A stretch of 64,000 bases of DNA from an uncultured Dorea sp. (GCA_947652615.1 CANTDX010000007.1:28250-92249); one strand, 5' to 3'; positions 16,111-24,442 are shown, counted from the stretch's first letter. Translations and numbers: made by a program. Notes: generated from the sequence alone by a model not told the origin.

Positions 16111-16929
16111 ATGAATAAGAAACAGCTCCCCTCAAAATCTATCTATTCTTACATTACCGGGAGGATATCTGCATCTGTCTCTGAAGAAAGAACAAGAAAA
16201 GGCAGCATAACGGTGGAGGCGGCAATGGCCGTTCCCATATTCTTTCTGGCGGTGGTGAGTCTTCTGTATTTGATGGAGATGACAGCTATTCGGACGGCGG
16301 TGCGCTCAGGGCTTCAATACGCGGGGAAAGAAGCAGCAGAGGAGGCATACATGCTTACGGCTGTATTGCCGGCACGGCTGGAAGATGATGTGGTCCATGC
16401 AGTAGGCGCCGAGAGGCTTAACCGGAGTATCGTGGAAGGAGGAAGCGGCGGGATACGGTGCGGAGGCTCCAGGATGTCTTCCCGGACCGGTATCGGAGAA
16501 CTGGAAGTAACATATCAGATCCGCCTGCCGATTCCCATGTTTGGAGTGCCGCCGGTCACATGCCGGGACAAGATGCGGATAAAGGCGTGGGTCGGATATG
16601 AGAAGTCGGGATTCGAGAAGGATGATGAGAAGACAGTATACGTGACAGAGACGGGGCTTGTCTATCATAAGGATTACCACTGTACATATCTGGAATTATC
16701 GATCCATATGGTTCAGTCAGAAGAAATCGAGGGACTTCGCAATACCGGAGGCGGAAAATATTACCCCTGTGAGCGCTGCAGGGGGCACGGGAAAAAGGGG
16801 GTATATATTACGGATTCCGGAGACCGGTATCACAGTTCTCTGTCTTGCAGCGGATTAAAGAGGACCATTTATGCAGTTCCAATGTCGGAAGTGGTTGGGA
16901 AGGGGGCGTGTTCCAGATGTGGACGGTAA
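16111..16929 (+). CDS. TadE-like pseudopilin with tandem Cys/His modules
   Basis: 272 residues. The leader KGSITVEAAMAVPIFFLAVV is a class III pilin/TadE signal with the conserved Glu. An extracellular domain follows, then two similar modules at about 180-225 and 235-272: each runs VYxTxxGxxYHxxxxC, later SE, and ends CxRC (VYVTETGLVYHKDYHC...CERC; VYITDSGDRYHSSLSC...CSRC). The module resembles small metal-binding tails I recall on other secreted Firmicutes proteins. Start ATG follows AAAGGAGAAGG. Overlaps the peptidase gene by 13 nt. Confidence 0.75.
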   Translation: MNKKQLPSKSIYSYITGRISASVSEERTRKGSITVEAAMAVPIFFLAVVSLLYLMEMTAIRTAVRSGLQYAGKEAAEEAYMLTAVLPARLEDDVVHAVGAERLNRSIVEGGSGGIRCGGSRMSSRTGIGELEVTYQIRLPIPMFGVPPVTCRDKMRIKAWVGYEKSGFEKDDEKTVYVTETGLVYHKDYHCTYLELSIHMVQSEEIEGLRNTGGGKYYPCERCRGHGKKGVYITDSGDRYHSSLSCSGLKRTIYAVPMSEVVGKGACSRCGR

Positions 16930-17339
16930 GCAGGATGGTCTGCATGGGGATGTTGGCGGGCTTGTCTCTGGCAGATATTTATAAGAGAAGAATACCGACA
17001 AAGTATTTAATTATAGGAAGCTTGCTGGCGGTCGGATATCAGATTCTTATCGGAAGAGGAGATATCTTGCTGATTCTGGGCGGGGCAGGGGTTGGGATGT
17101 TGTTTCTCCTGATCAGCAGAATTACCGGGGAGAGCCTGGGGTATGGGGACAGCCTGGCGATCCTGATCCTTGGGATCTACCTTGGGCTGTGGGAACTGCT
17201 GGCGGTGCTTGCGGGAGCTTTTTTCCTGCTTGCAGTGTTTGCCGCTGCCGGGCTGACAGTGAGGAAAATGTCCAGGAAGCTGAGTATTCCCTTTTTCCCG
17301 TTTCTGTCGGCGGGGTATTTGATGAGTGTGTTGTGGTAA
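16917..17339 (+). CDS. tadV: A24-family prepilin peptidase (TadV/CpaA)
   Basis: 140-residue integral membrane aspartate protease that removes leader peptides of Flp pilin and TadE-like pseudopilins. Both catalytic Asp are visible: in LADIYKRRIP near residue 20 and in the GYGD motif near 77. About five hydrophobic helices. It lacks the N-terminal methylase domain of classical PilD enzymes, as expected for TadV/CpaA. Start ATG 16917 overlaps the end of the preceding gene; GTG at 16908 is also possible. Confidence 0.87.
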   Translation: MWTVSRMVCMGMLAGLSLADIYKRRIPTKYLIIGSLLAVGYQILIGRGDILLILGGAGVGMLFLLISRITGESLGYGDSLAILILGIYLGLWELLAVLAGAFFLLAVFAAAGLTVRKMSRKLSIPFFPFLSAGYLMSVLW

Positions 17340-17370
17340 GGTATGGAAGAGAGTGAAGAGGGAGGAAAGG

Positions 17371-17778
17371 ATGAAGAGATATGAACTGCGGGGGAGTATC
17401 ACGGTAGAGATGTCGTTTCTCGTTCCCATGATACTATTCCTGATCATGAGCTGTATACTGGCAGTCTTCTATTATCACGATAAGAACATATTGTCCGGTG
17501 CGGCTTATGAGACGGCCGTTGTCGGAAGTGTGAAGGCGCGGGAGAAGGATGGTGTGAAGGAAGGCGAGCTGGAAAGCCTGTTCCATCAACGCACAGGGAA
17601 TAAGTGCATATTATTTGCCAGGCCCCGTGCTGCAGTCAGAATCAGCAAAGATGAGATCGAAGTGACGGCGGATGCGTCACGGAGATATATGAGGGTGTCG
17701 GTCATGAAGAGAGCGTCGGTCACAGAGCCGGAGAAGACCATCAGGAACTTAAGAAGATTGAAGGGAAAGAAGGAGTAG
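17371..17778 (+). CDS. TadE/G-like pseudopilin
   Basis: 135 residues. The N-terminus KRYELRGSITVEMSFLVPMI carries the pilin-type signal (G-S-I-T-V-E) and continues into a hydrophobic helix. The remaining 95 residues are a small charged domain without Cys pairs. Start follows GGGAGGAAAGG; in-frame upstream codons overlap the peptidase gene and lack a ribosome site. Probably a minor pilin that primes or caps the fibre. Confidence 0.78.
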   Translation: MKRYELRGSITVEMSFLVPMILFLIMSCILAVFYYHDKNILSGAAYETAVVGSVKAREKDGVKEGELESLFHQRTGNKCILFARPRAAVRISKDEIEVTADASRRYMRVSVMKRASVTEPEKTIRNLRRLKGKKE

Positions 17779-17780
17779 GA

Positions 17781-18488
17781 TTGGAGCGTAAGATCACGAT
17801 TGAGGAGAAGGTATTCTACAGAGAAGATTATCAGATGCGTATGCTGAAGGCGAATAATCTGGAAGGACTGCTTAAGACTGGCGGCAGAGGAATGAATGAA
17901 AGCAGTTATTATGATTATGATGTCAGCGGGAAAATATCAATGAAAGCAATGTATGAGAGAAGCAAAATAAGCGCACAAGACATAAAAATATTTCTCAGAG
18001 ATATGAGAATGGTGGTGAAGGAGGTAGAAACTTTTCTGTTAAATATTCATTGCATCCTGCTCAGCCCGGAATATATCTTCTATGAGAATGACAGGTATTT
18101 CTTCTGCTACTATCCGCTGGCGCAGCAAGACTTGTGGGAAGCGTTTCATGGGCTTACGGAGTATTTTGTCAAGCAGGCGGATTATCAGGACCAGGAAGGT
18201 ATTGAGATGATATTCCTGCTCCATAAAAGGACGATGGAGGAAAACTACAGTCTGGAAAAGCTTACGGCAGAATGTCTGCAGAAGCCGGCAGAGGCAGATG
18301 AAGCGGCAGATGAGGAAGAACTGGAAGCAGGGAGCGGATATGATCTGAACCAAGAACAGGAATGGGAAGGGTCTGTTATGCGGGAGACAGGGAACTTCTG
18401 GACTCCGGTGAAGCATCTTCTTGGCAAACGCAGAAAGCCGAAATGGGGAGAATGGGATGGATTGCATATTGAGGAGGAAGAATTATAG
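17781..18488 (+). CDS. DUF6382-like protein at the end of the Tad operon
   Basis: 235 residues, soluble, TTG start after AAGGAGTAGGA and only 2 bp from the previous stop. The N-terminal part (ITIEEKVFYREDYQMRMLKANNLEGLL, shortened here to its hallmark MRMLKANN) resembles the DUF6382 domain that often precedes an FHA domain. Here no FHA domain follows, only an acidic linker (about 170-200) and a basic tail. Function unknown; in this setting it may regulate pilus assembly, and loss of the FHA part makes phosphopeptide binding unlikely. Confidence 0.6.
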   Translation: MERKITIEEKVFYREDYQMRMLKANNLEGLLKTGGRGMNESSYYDYDVSGKISMKAMYERSKISAQDIKIFLRDMRMVVKEVETFLLNIHCILLSPEYIFYENDRYFFCYYPLAQQDLWEAFHGLTEYFVKQADYQDQEGIEMIFLLHKRTMEENYSLEKLTAECLQKPAEADEAADEEELEAGSGYDLNQEQEWEGSVMRETGNFWTPVKHLLGKRRKPKWGEWDGLHIEEEEL

Positions 18489-18688
18489 GCCGTTTGTTTC
18501 GATTTTGTTTCGAGTCGCAACTATTTCTGGACAGAATTTGGTAAAGAAGATACAATTTTATAGGAATCAGATTGTGGATATCTAAGAAGCATGGTAAAAT
18601 ATAACAAATGCCGGTTACTATATCTGTGTAAATATGGTATACTGACAAAAGAAACAAAAAAATATACCAGAAAGCGATTGTATCACAC

Positions 18689-19303
18689 ATGAATAATAGA
18701 AGAGTAGAGGCACCCTGTACCGTTATACTGGCAGTGACCAATGTGATCGTGTTCTTTTTACTTACCAGTCAGGGAATGACGGAGGATGGAAGGTTCCTGC
18801 TAGATCATGGTGCAATGTTTGTTCCGGTGATTCGCGAGAACGGAGAGTATTACCGTTTTTTTACCAGTATGTTTCTTCACTTTGGTTTTGAGCATCTGAT
18901 GAATAATATGATCACTTTGACTGTGATCGGATGGAATCTGGAGATAGAGATCGGTAAGCTCCGTTTTCTGCTTATCTATATCTTGAGCGGACTGGGAGGC
19001 AATCTCCTGTCTGCAGTCTACGATGTCTGGACAGGAGAGTACGCTGTATCAGCCGGTGCATCTGGTGCGATTTTTGGGATCATCGGTGCATTGTTATATG
19101 TAGTAATGCGTAACAGAGGACGAATCAGAGATATTTCCGGTAAGGGGATCTTATTTATGATCGTCATCAGCCTATATTATGGGATAACCAGCGGCGGCGT
19201 GGACAATATGGCACATATCGGAGGTCTGATAACTGGATTCGTGTTAAGCGTCCTGCTGTACCGGAAGGATGATCATAAAGGAAGAGCCTTCGCCGGGCGT
19301 TGA
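18689..19303 (+). CDS. rhomboid family intramembrane serine protease
   Basis: 204 residues, six predicted membrane helices. The catalytic Ser lies in GASGAIFG, the catalytic His in MAHIGGL, and HFGFEHLMNNM provides the conserved oxyanion-region His/Asn. Rhomboids cleave membrane-bound substrates within the bilayer; substrates here are unknown, though adjacency to the pilus operon is suggestive. A promoter with TG-G-TATACT (18635-18643) lies 45 bp upstream. The last 60 nt overlap the 3' end of the convergent histidine kinase gene. Confidence 0.9.
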   Translation: MNNRRVEAPCTVILAVTNVIVFFLLTSQGMTEDGRFLLDHGAMFVPVIRENGEYYRFFTSMFLHFGFEHLMNNMITLTVIGWNLEIEIGKLRFLLIYILSGLGGNLLSAVYDVWTGEYAVSAGASGAIFGIIGALLYVVMRNRGRIRDISGKGILFMIVISLYYGITSGGVDNMAHIGGLITGFVLSVLLYRKDDHKGRAFAGR

Positions 19304-20026
19304 TTCGGCATGGATGGAGCCGCCGTGAGCCGAGACGATCCGTTTGGCAATGGCAAGTCCAAGGCCGGTTCCGCCTTTTTTGTGAGTGACAAAGGGATCG
19401 AAGATGGATGTCAGTTCTCCGGCATCGATTCCAACACCGTTATCGGTGATCGAGATAGTGACCGCATGGTTCTTATATTCTGCGTCCAGACGGATTGACG
19501 GATGATAGGAGTCTCTGGGGGAAGAGACTGCATTCTGTGAATCCGTGCGGGAAGAGACCGCATCCTGTGCGTTGCGCAGGAGATTCAGAAGTGTCTGGCG
19601 GATCTTGACGGAATCTATAAGGAGCGCCGGAAGGTTCGGTGCGATCCTGGAAGTAAATTCGATCTCGGTATCCATAAGAGAAGAAGCGAAGGATAACACG
19701 AGTGTTCTGAGGAATACGGTTGTGTCAGAACTTGTAAGAGTCAGCTTCTCTCCGTTATTGTAAGAAGAGAGTTCTTCCAGTAATTGGTTCATATATTCGA
19801 TATCTTGGCGCATGGAGTCCCAGTGACGGATAGAACGGACTTCCGGATGCTGTGCTTCGATCAATTGGAGCGTACTGTATACAAGTGTCAGTGGATTACG
19901 GATTTCATGGCTGATGGTACTGACTTCCATCCGATGAGATTCCAGAAGTCTTGTGAGAAGTTCTTTTTTCTCAGGACTTTCTTCCATAATAAGTCGTAGT
20001 TTGTCATAGTCTGTCGTTGAGAACAT
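19244..20026 (-). CDS. soluble sensor histidine kinase without adjacent regulator
   Basis: 260 residues with no membrane segment and no obvious input domain. The H box is STISHEIRNPLTLVYSTL (phospho-His near residue 40), the N box LLNLLRNAQDA, and the ATP lid DNGVGI and GTGLGLAIAKRIV, so it should be active. Architecture resembles the catalytic core of sporulation kinases (KinB/KinE type), a reasonable guess in a spore former. The short repeat AVSSRTDSQNAVSSPRDS lies just after the N box. No response regulator is nearby. Convergent and overlapping with the rhomboid gene. Confidence 0.88.
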   Translation of the reverse strand: MFSTTDYDKLRLIMEESPEKKELLTRLLESHRMEVSTISHEIRNPLTLVYSTLQLIEAQHPEVRSIRHWDSMRQDIEYMNQLLEELSSYNNGEKLTLTSSDTTVFLRTLVLSFASSLMDTEIEFTSRIAPNLPALLIDSVKIRQTLLNLLRNAQDAVSSRTDSQNAVSSPRDSYHPSIRLDAEYKNHAVTISITDNGVGIDAGELTSIFDPFVTHKKGGTGLGLAIAKRIVSAHGGSIHAESTPGEGSSFMIILPVQQDA

Positions 20027-20108
20027 AGTAATTACCGCCCTTTCTGATGTATCAGTTTAGCATCGGCGGTAAAAATAATCAATCAATTTTTTAGGGAGGA
20101 AGAGAGAT

Positions 20109-20519
20109 ATGAAAGATGAAAAGTGTATATTTTGTAAACTTGCTAATGGGGAGATTCCTACGGCTACATTGTATGAGGATGAAGATTTCCGGGTGATCCT
20201 GGATGCCAGCCCGGCAGCGAAGGGGCATGCGCTGATCATCCCCAAGGAACATTATGCGAATCTTTATGAGCTGGATGATGAGCTGGCAGCGAAGGTGCTG
20301 GTTCTGGCAAAGAAGATGATCACGAAACTTACGGATGTCCTTGGCTGTGACGGTTATAATATTGTACAGAATAACGGAGAGGCTGCAGGACAGACAGTGT
20401 ATCATTTTCACCTGCATATGATTCCGAGGTATAAGGACGATGGCGTTGGGATTGGATGGAAGATGGGTGAGTTAGTAGACGAAGATAAAGAGGAATTACT
20501 GGCTAAGATGAGATGGTAG
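20109..20519 (+). CDS. HIT family hydrolase
   Basis: 136-residue histidine-triad protein with N-terminal CIFCKLANGEIP and the catalytic HFHLHMIPR. Members hydrolyse purine nucleoside phosphoramidates or dinucleoside polyphosphates. A zinc-type Cys pair (CIFC) is conserved as in HinT. Start follows AGGGAGGAAG. Separated by a single base from the sigma factor gene and likely cotranscribed with it. Confidence 0.93.
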   Translation: MKDEKCIFCKLANGEIPTATLYEDEDFRVILDASPAAKGHALIIPKEHYANLYELDDELAAKVLVLAKKMITKLTDVLGCDGYNIVQNNGEAAGQTVYHFHLHMIPRYKDDGVGIGWKMGELVDEDKEELLAKMRW

Positions 20520-20520
20520 A

Positions 20521-21108
20521 ATGGATACGGAAACAAAAGATAGGCAAATGGAGATGGAACTAAGAGGGAATACAGATTTCGATAAAATTTATAAAACAAA
20601 TGCGGAAATCGTATACAAAACGGCTGTAAAGTACTCTGGGAATCACCATGAAGCAGAAGAGATCGCACAGACTGTTTTTCTGAAACTGTATGTGAACAGA
20701 GAAAATATCAACCTGGAAGCAGCCAGAGGATGGCTGATTCTGACAACCAAATATATGGCGTTGAATCGGAATAGAGACCTGGAACGGGAATATCTGGTAG
20801 ATGATTTCATCGGCGGAGAGGAAGCGGACTCTGCTGAGATCGCGGAGAACCCGGAGGATATATTCTTGAGAAAGATGAAGGAGCGGCAGTACATGAAGTT
20901 GAAAGAGAAAATATTTGAAGCATTGTATGCGAAGAGTCCAAGATGGTATGATGCCGTTACGATTACATATGTTTTGGAAAAACCACAGAAAGAAGTCGCA
21001 GAAAAGATGGGTGTGACTCTGGAAGTTCTGCAAGCCGTATTGTATCGAGCAAGAAGATGGATGCGCGAAAATTATGCGGAAGAGTATGCTCATTTAGATA
21101 AAGCATGA
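20521..21108 (+). CDS. RNA polymerase sigma factor, sigma-70 family (ECF-like)
   Basis: 195 residues. Region 2 is visible as EAEEIAQTVFLKLY, and region 4 as EKPQKEVAEKMGVTLEVLQAVL followed by YRARRWMRE. No region 1.1 or 3. It follows the HIT gene by 1 bp without its own strong ribosome site. The membrane protein at 22600-23460 has an anti-sigma-like build and may be its partner, although murG on the other strand lies between them. Regulon unknown. Confidence 0.84.
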   Translation: MDTETKDRQMEMELRGNTDFDKIYKTNAEIVYKTAVKYSGNHHEAEEIAQTVFLKLYVNRENINLEAARGWLILTTKYMALNRNRDLEREYLVDDFIGGEEADSAEIAENPEDIFLRKMKERQYMKLKEKIFEALYAKSPRWYDAVTITYVLEKPQKEVAEKMGVTLEVLQAVLYRARRWMRENYAEEYAHLDKA

Positions 21109-21139
21109 AACAGGTGCCGATTATCCCGACACCTGTTTT
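21108..21139 (+). terminator. terminator after the sigma factor gene
   Basis: AAACAGGTG (21108-21116) pairs with CACCTGTTT (21130-21138) around a 13-nt loop and T-rich end. It overlaps the stop codon of the sigma gene and lies between convergent genes, so it may also serve murG. Confidence 0.65.
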
Positions 21140-21185
21140 CTATGCCTTATCGGACGAAGCCCGCCCGCTCCGAATGGGCATTGGG

Positions 21186-22250
21186 CTATCTTGCGGCTGC
21201 TTCGATCAGATCGATGATCGTGTCAATGGAGTTCTGCTGCGGAGAATTCTTCATGGCATCTATGTAGGAGCTGCGGTTTTCATACAAATGTATGATGGAA
21301 TCCAGAAGTACCTGATTAGTAAGTTCTTCTTCTTCCAGTACGACGCTGTAGCCCTGCCGTTCAAAAGAACGGGCATTGAGGATCTGATCGCCGCGGCTTG
21401 CATTGGCAGATAGCGGAATCAGAAGATTTGGCTTGTGCAGTGCGAGTAATTCGCAGATAGCATTGGCTCCGGCTCTGGAGATTACAAGCTCTGTCAGTGC
21501 GAACAGGTCTTTCAGTTCTTCCTTGACATATTCAAACTGCGCATAGCCGTCCAGGTCCTTGAGGGATTGATCTACCTTCCCTTTGCCGCAGAGATGGACG
21601 ACCAGGAAAGACTTCAGAAGCTCGGGAAGGATGCCTCGGACAGCTTCATTGACCGCTACAGAACCCAGACTTCCGCCGACGATCATGATTACAGGTTTGT
21701 CGGAAGTAAAATGCAGGAATTCTTTCGCTTTGTATTTGTCGCCGGACAACAATTCCTGCCGAATCGGAGAACCTGTTAATACAGCCTTCCCTTCAGGCAG
21801 ATGTTTTAGCGTCTCTGGGAAATTACAGCAGACTTTGGTCGCAGAAGGGATGGATAGTTTGTTTGCAAGACCGGGGGTCATATCTGATTCATGAATGATC
21901 GTCGGCACATGGCGGCTCTTGCCTGCAAGAACGACAGGGACAGAGACAAATCCGCCTTTGGAGAAGATCACATCAGGATCCAGGAGCTTGATAAGTTTCT
22001 TGGCTTCTCCAAGTCCTTTGATTACCCGGAAAGGATCAGTGAAGTTTTGCACACTGAAATAGCGGCGCAGCTTTCCGGAAGAGATACCATGGTAGGGAAT
22101 ACCAAATTGTTCGATCAATTCCTTCTCAATGCCGTGGTAAGAGCCGATATAATGGATATCGTATTGTAATTCTTTAAGGCGTGGAAGCAGAGCCAGATTC
22201 GGTGTTACATGGCCAGCGGTGCCGCCGCCAGTTAGGATAATGCGTTTCAT
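21186..22250 (-). CDS. murG: UDP-GlcNAc:undecaprenyl-PP-MurNAc-pentapeptide GlcNAc transferase
   Basis: 354-residue GT28 glycosyltransferase that turns lipid I into lipid II on the inner membrane face. N-terminal GGGTAGHVTPNLAL, then KGGFVSVPVVLAG, IIHESDMTPGLANKL, and C-terminal GGSLGS, SRAGANAICELLAL are all present. It stands alone, away from a division/cell-wall cluster, on the strand opposite its neighbours. Many Clostridia and Bacilli carry a second stand-alone copy of this type, so this may be such a paralogue. Confidence 0.93.
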   Translation of the reverse strand: MKRIILTGGGTAGHVTPNLALLPRLKELQYDIHYIGSYHGIEKELIEQFGIPYHGISSGKLRRYFSVQNFTDPFRVIKGLGEAKKLIKLLDPDVIFSKGGFVSVPVVLAGKSRHVPTIIHESDMTPGLANKLSIPSATKVCCNFPETLKHLPEGKAVLTGSPIRQELLSGDKYKAKEFLHFTSDKPVIMIVGGSLGSVAVNEAVRGILPELLKSFLVVHLCGKGKVDQSLKDLDGYAQFEYVKEELKDLFALTELVISRAGANAICELLALHKPNLLIPLSANASRGDQILNARSFERQGYSVVLEEEELTNQVLLDSIIHLYENRSSYIDAMKNSPQQNSIDTIIDLIEAAAR

Positions 22251-22380
22251 AATGACCTCCCAATCTTGATAATGTATGAGAATATATATTTTGACATATG
22301 TGTTATAATTATATTATACGTTTACAGGTGATTTGGTCAAGAGAAAGAAGAAGATTTCAGGTTACAGTTCACACGGTTTG

Positions 22381-22530
22381 TTACTGTTCACACATACGGT
22401 GCTCACAGCAACGAATCCGGCCTGTATCAAGCTGCCTTACGGCAAGAGGCCGGATTCCTGTTCCGGTAATGTACTGGTCTGTGACCGTGCAGCGTGGTGC
22501 ACGGTCCAGGGGTGAACAATAACTCACACG
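22381..22530. repeat. hairpin-rich non-coding stretch flanked by imperfect inverted repeats
   Basis: The 350-bp gap between murG and the next gene has two strong stems: GAATCCGGCC (22413-22422) with 22448-22457, and GACCGTGCA (22483-22491) with 22498-22506. Around them, TTACTGTTCACAC (22381) is matched on the other strand by sequence at 22511-22523 (10 of 13). No ORF fits. It could be a leader RNA of the gene at 22600 or a small non-autonomous repeat element. Confidence 0.45.
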
Positions 22531-22599
22531 GCGCCATGTGCTACACTATATGGCAGCCGGTTATTAAGGTAACCACATGACTGATTATGAGGAATGAGA

Positions 22600-23460
22600 A
22601 TGAAGGAAAATATGGATCGACTGGAACAAGCAATAAGAGAAGAATTTGACAGAGCCGCAAGAGAGGAGGAGGCATCCATCCTGGAAGACGATAGTCTTGG
22701 TGTACCAGAAGGGGTGGAAGCAACTCTATTTGCGGGGATTAGCGAGAAGATAGAAGCCATGAGACAAGAAGACTTGTATGCGAATATGTCAGAAGCGGAT
22801 AAGAAAGCCCTTGAGATTGGGCGCAGGGTTATGGAGGAAGAAGCGAGAGAAGAGGCCAGGAGCAAGACGAGGCGGAAGAAAAGGCGGTTTCGGATGTATA
22901 TCGGGCTTGCGGCAGCGTTGGTGTTGGCAATGGCTATTGGGGTGAATAGTTTGGGAGGACCGGAGAGGATAATACGGATGTTGACGCAGATAGTTGGGGA
23001 TAGAGAGGTTGTGCAAGTGGATTCTGATAGAGATAATTTGATTTTGGTTAAAGAGAATGAAGAAGAGGCATATCAAAAAATTAAACAAGAGTTTGGGGTA
23101 GATCCTGTAAGAATTGTAGAACGACCGCAAAATATGAGATTTGTAAAAATGCAATTAGATTTAAAAATGCAAATTGCAGAAATAAGTTATAGTTACAATG
23201 ATGAAGTTATAGTTTATCTAATAAACGCTTCTTTTGCGGGGAGTTCTTTGGGGATCGATGTAGAAGATGAAATTGTAGATAAATATGAAAAGAATATAAA
23301 TGGTAATTTGATTCGAATTAAAGAGTATGAGATAGAAGAAACACATACAACAAGATATTCATTAAATTTTAAATATAATGGCTTGGAATATTATTTAGTT
23401 GGAACGATGACAAAGGAAGAAATAGATATAATTGTAAATAATTTGTTTTTTTCTAAATAA
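22600..23460 (+). CDS. single-pass membrane protein, DUF4367-like, possible anti-sigma factor
   Basis: 286 residues. A charged cytoplasmic part (1-97, Glu/Arg-rich) leads to a basic patch KTRRKKRRFR and one membrane helix MYIGLAAALVLAMAIGV, then an extracellular domain (about 120-286) that looks like DUF4367. Such proteins often partner ECF sigma factors, and a sigma gene lies 1.5 kb upstream. Start ATG 22600 is favoured by TGAGGA 7 nt before; ATG 22594 is possible. From about nt 23010 the composition becomes clearly more AT-rich than the first half. Confidence 0.6.
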   Translation: MKENMDRLEQAIREEFDRAAREEEASILEDDSLGVPEGVEATLFAGISEKIEAMRQEDLYANMSEADKKALEIGRRVMEEEAREEARSKTRRKKRRFRMYIGLAAALVLAMAIGVNSLGGPERIIRMLTQIVGDREVVQVDSDRDNLILVKENEEEAYQKIKQEFGVDPVRIVERPQNMRFVKMQLDLKMQIAEISYSYNDEVIVYLINASFAGSSLGIDVEDEIVDKYEKNINGNLIRIKEYEIEETHTTRYSLNFKYNGLEYYLVGTMTKEEIDIIVNNLFFSK

Positions 23461-23533
23461 TTGCGTCAGTTTTTATCTAATTATGTGTTTATACTTATGA
23501 GGGTAAAAATGAGGAAATGGAGGTGAAAGTAAG

Positions 23534-24010
23534 ATGAAAAAGAAAATAGTGTCTGCAGGTTATGCGATTGTATTGACGGTATGCATGCTACTTTTAACCG
23601 TTTGTAATACAAAAGCTGCATCAGAAGACCCTATTTTGGATGGCTCTTATTTAACGTATGATGAAGAATCTATAGGGTATACTGCTCCAGTAACCAGAGG
23701 AGAAGATTATCTTACAGGTTATTCTAAATGTGTACGATTAGGCCCAGGAAAGATTTATGCAGGAGGCACTACAATTGCGACACATACTGTAGCAAGTGTA
23801 CAAGTTGCTGTTATGGTAGAACGTGCAAAAAAAGGTGATACAGAATGGACGTTTTACACTAGTTGGCAAAAAGAAAATCTGAATGCCGATCGAGTAGGTT
23901 CAAATCGCACTTTAGAGGTGGAGGGGGGTTATTACTATCGAGTTAGGTCTCTTCATGCTGCGAATAGTGATATGAGTAGCTCCTTCACCAATGGTGTTTA
24001 TGTTGAATAA
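23534..24010 (+). CDS. small secreted protein, DUF6147-like
   Basis: 158 residues: signal peptide KIVSAGYAIVLTVCMLLLTV with cleavage near KAA-SE, then a 125-residue all-beta-looking domain (YLTGYSKCVRLGPGKIYAG, and VEGGYYYRVRSLHAA near the end). The YYYRVRS segment near the C-terminus resembles DUF6147 secreted proteins as I remember them. Ribosome site GGAGGTG precedes. Strongly AT-rich relative to the core genes, and it follows the AT-rich end of the previous gene, suggesting the pair was acquired or has decayed from a different source. Confidence 0.6.
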   Translation: MKKKIVSAGYAIVLTVCMLLLTVCNTKAASEDPILDGSYLTYDEESIGYTAPVTRGEDYLTGYSKCVRLGPGKIYAGGTTIATHTVASVQVAVMVERAKKGDTEWTFYTSWQKENLNADRVGSNRTLEVEGGYYYRVRSLHAANSDMSSSFTNGVYVE

Positions 24011-24149
24011 TCCAAAGTCATCTGTCCAGAGTGTTAAAAAATAAGAAAACCAATGTAGTACATTAAAAACTGAATATTGAAAAAAATGCAATCTGAGGAC
24101 GGGAGTCCGAAAAAAAACAAAAGACTTAGCGGAAAAAACAAAAGAAACC

Positions 24150-24292
24150 GTTCGGGAAGATTGTGGGAAGTACCGCATCCGGTGCAAAATAGGAAACTAT
24201 TAATTTGATTTCGACCTTACATTTGAGAAACCGTAGGCCCACGAAACGGGTCAAAGTCGTCGTATGCGGTACTTCACACAGTCTTCCCGGAC
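24150..24292. repeat. large inverted repeat, 29-bp arms, between accessory genes
   Basis: Bases 24150-24178 and 24264-24292 are inverted copies matching at 26 of 29 positions, with an 85-bp centre that lacks an ORF. The arms contain GGAAGTACCGCAT and its complement. No target-site duplication is visible at the ends. The 430-bp gene-free stretch 24011-24442 holds this element, then a likely terminator (24315-24350) and the promoter of the next gene. Confidence 0.6.
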
Positions 24293-24314
24293 ATAGGAAC
24301 GTACAGTAAGACAA

Positions 24315-24350
24315 AAGGGATATGGAGCAATGCTCTGTGTCCCTTTCCGC
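24315..24350 (+). terminator. probable terminator upstream of the Rpn gene pair
   Basis: AAAGGGATATGGAGC pairs imperfectly with GCTCTGTGTCCCTTT around AAT and is followed by CCGCTTTTTA. Confidence 0.5.
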
Positions 24351-24392
24351 TTTTTATATGGATGTTTGCGGAATTCTGCTTCTCGAGATTGG

Positions 24393-24421
24393 TTGAAGTA
24401 AGGTGTTGATTCTAGTATAAT
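24393..24421 (+). promoter_or_regulatory. promoter of the Rpn gene pair
   Basis: TTGAAG (24393-24398), 17-bp spacer, perfect TATAAT (24416-24421), 22 bp upstream of the TTG start. Confidence 0.6.
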
Positions 24422-24442
24422 GAAAGTGACGGTGAGAGTCAA

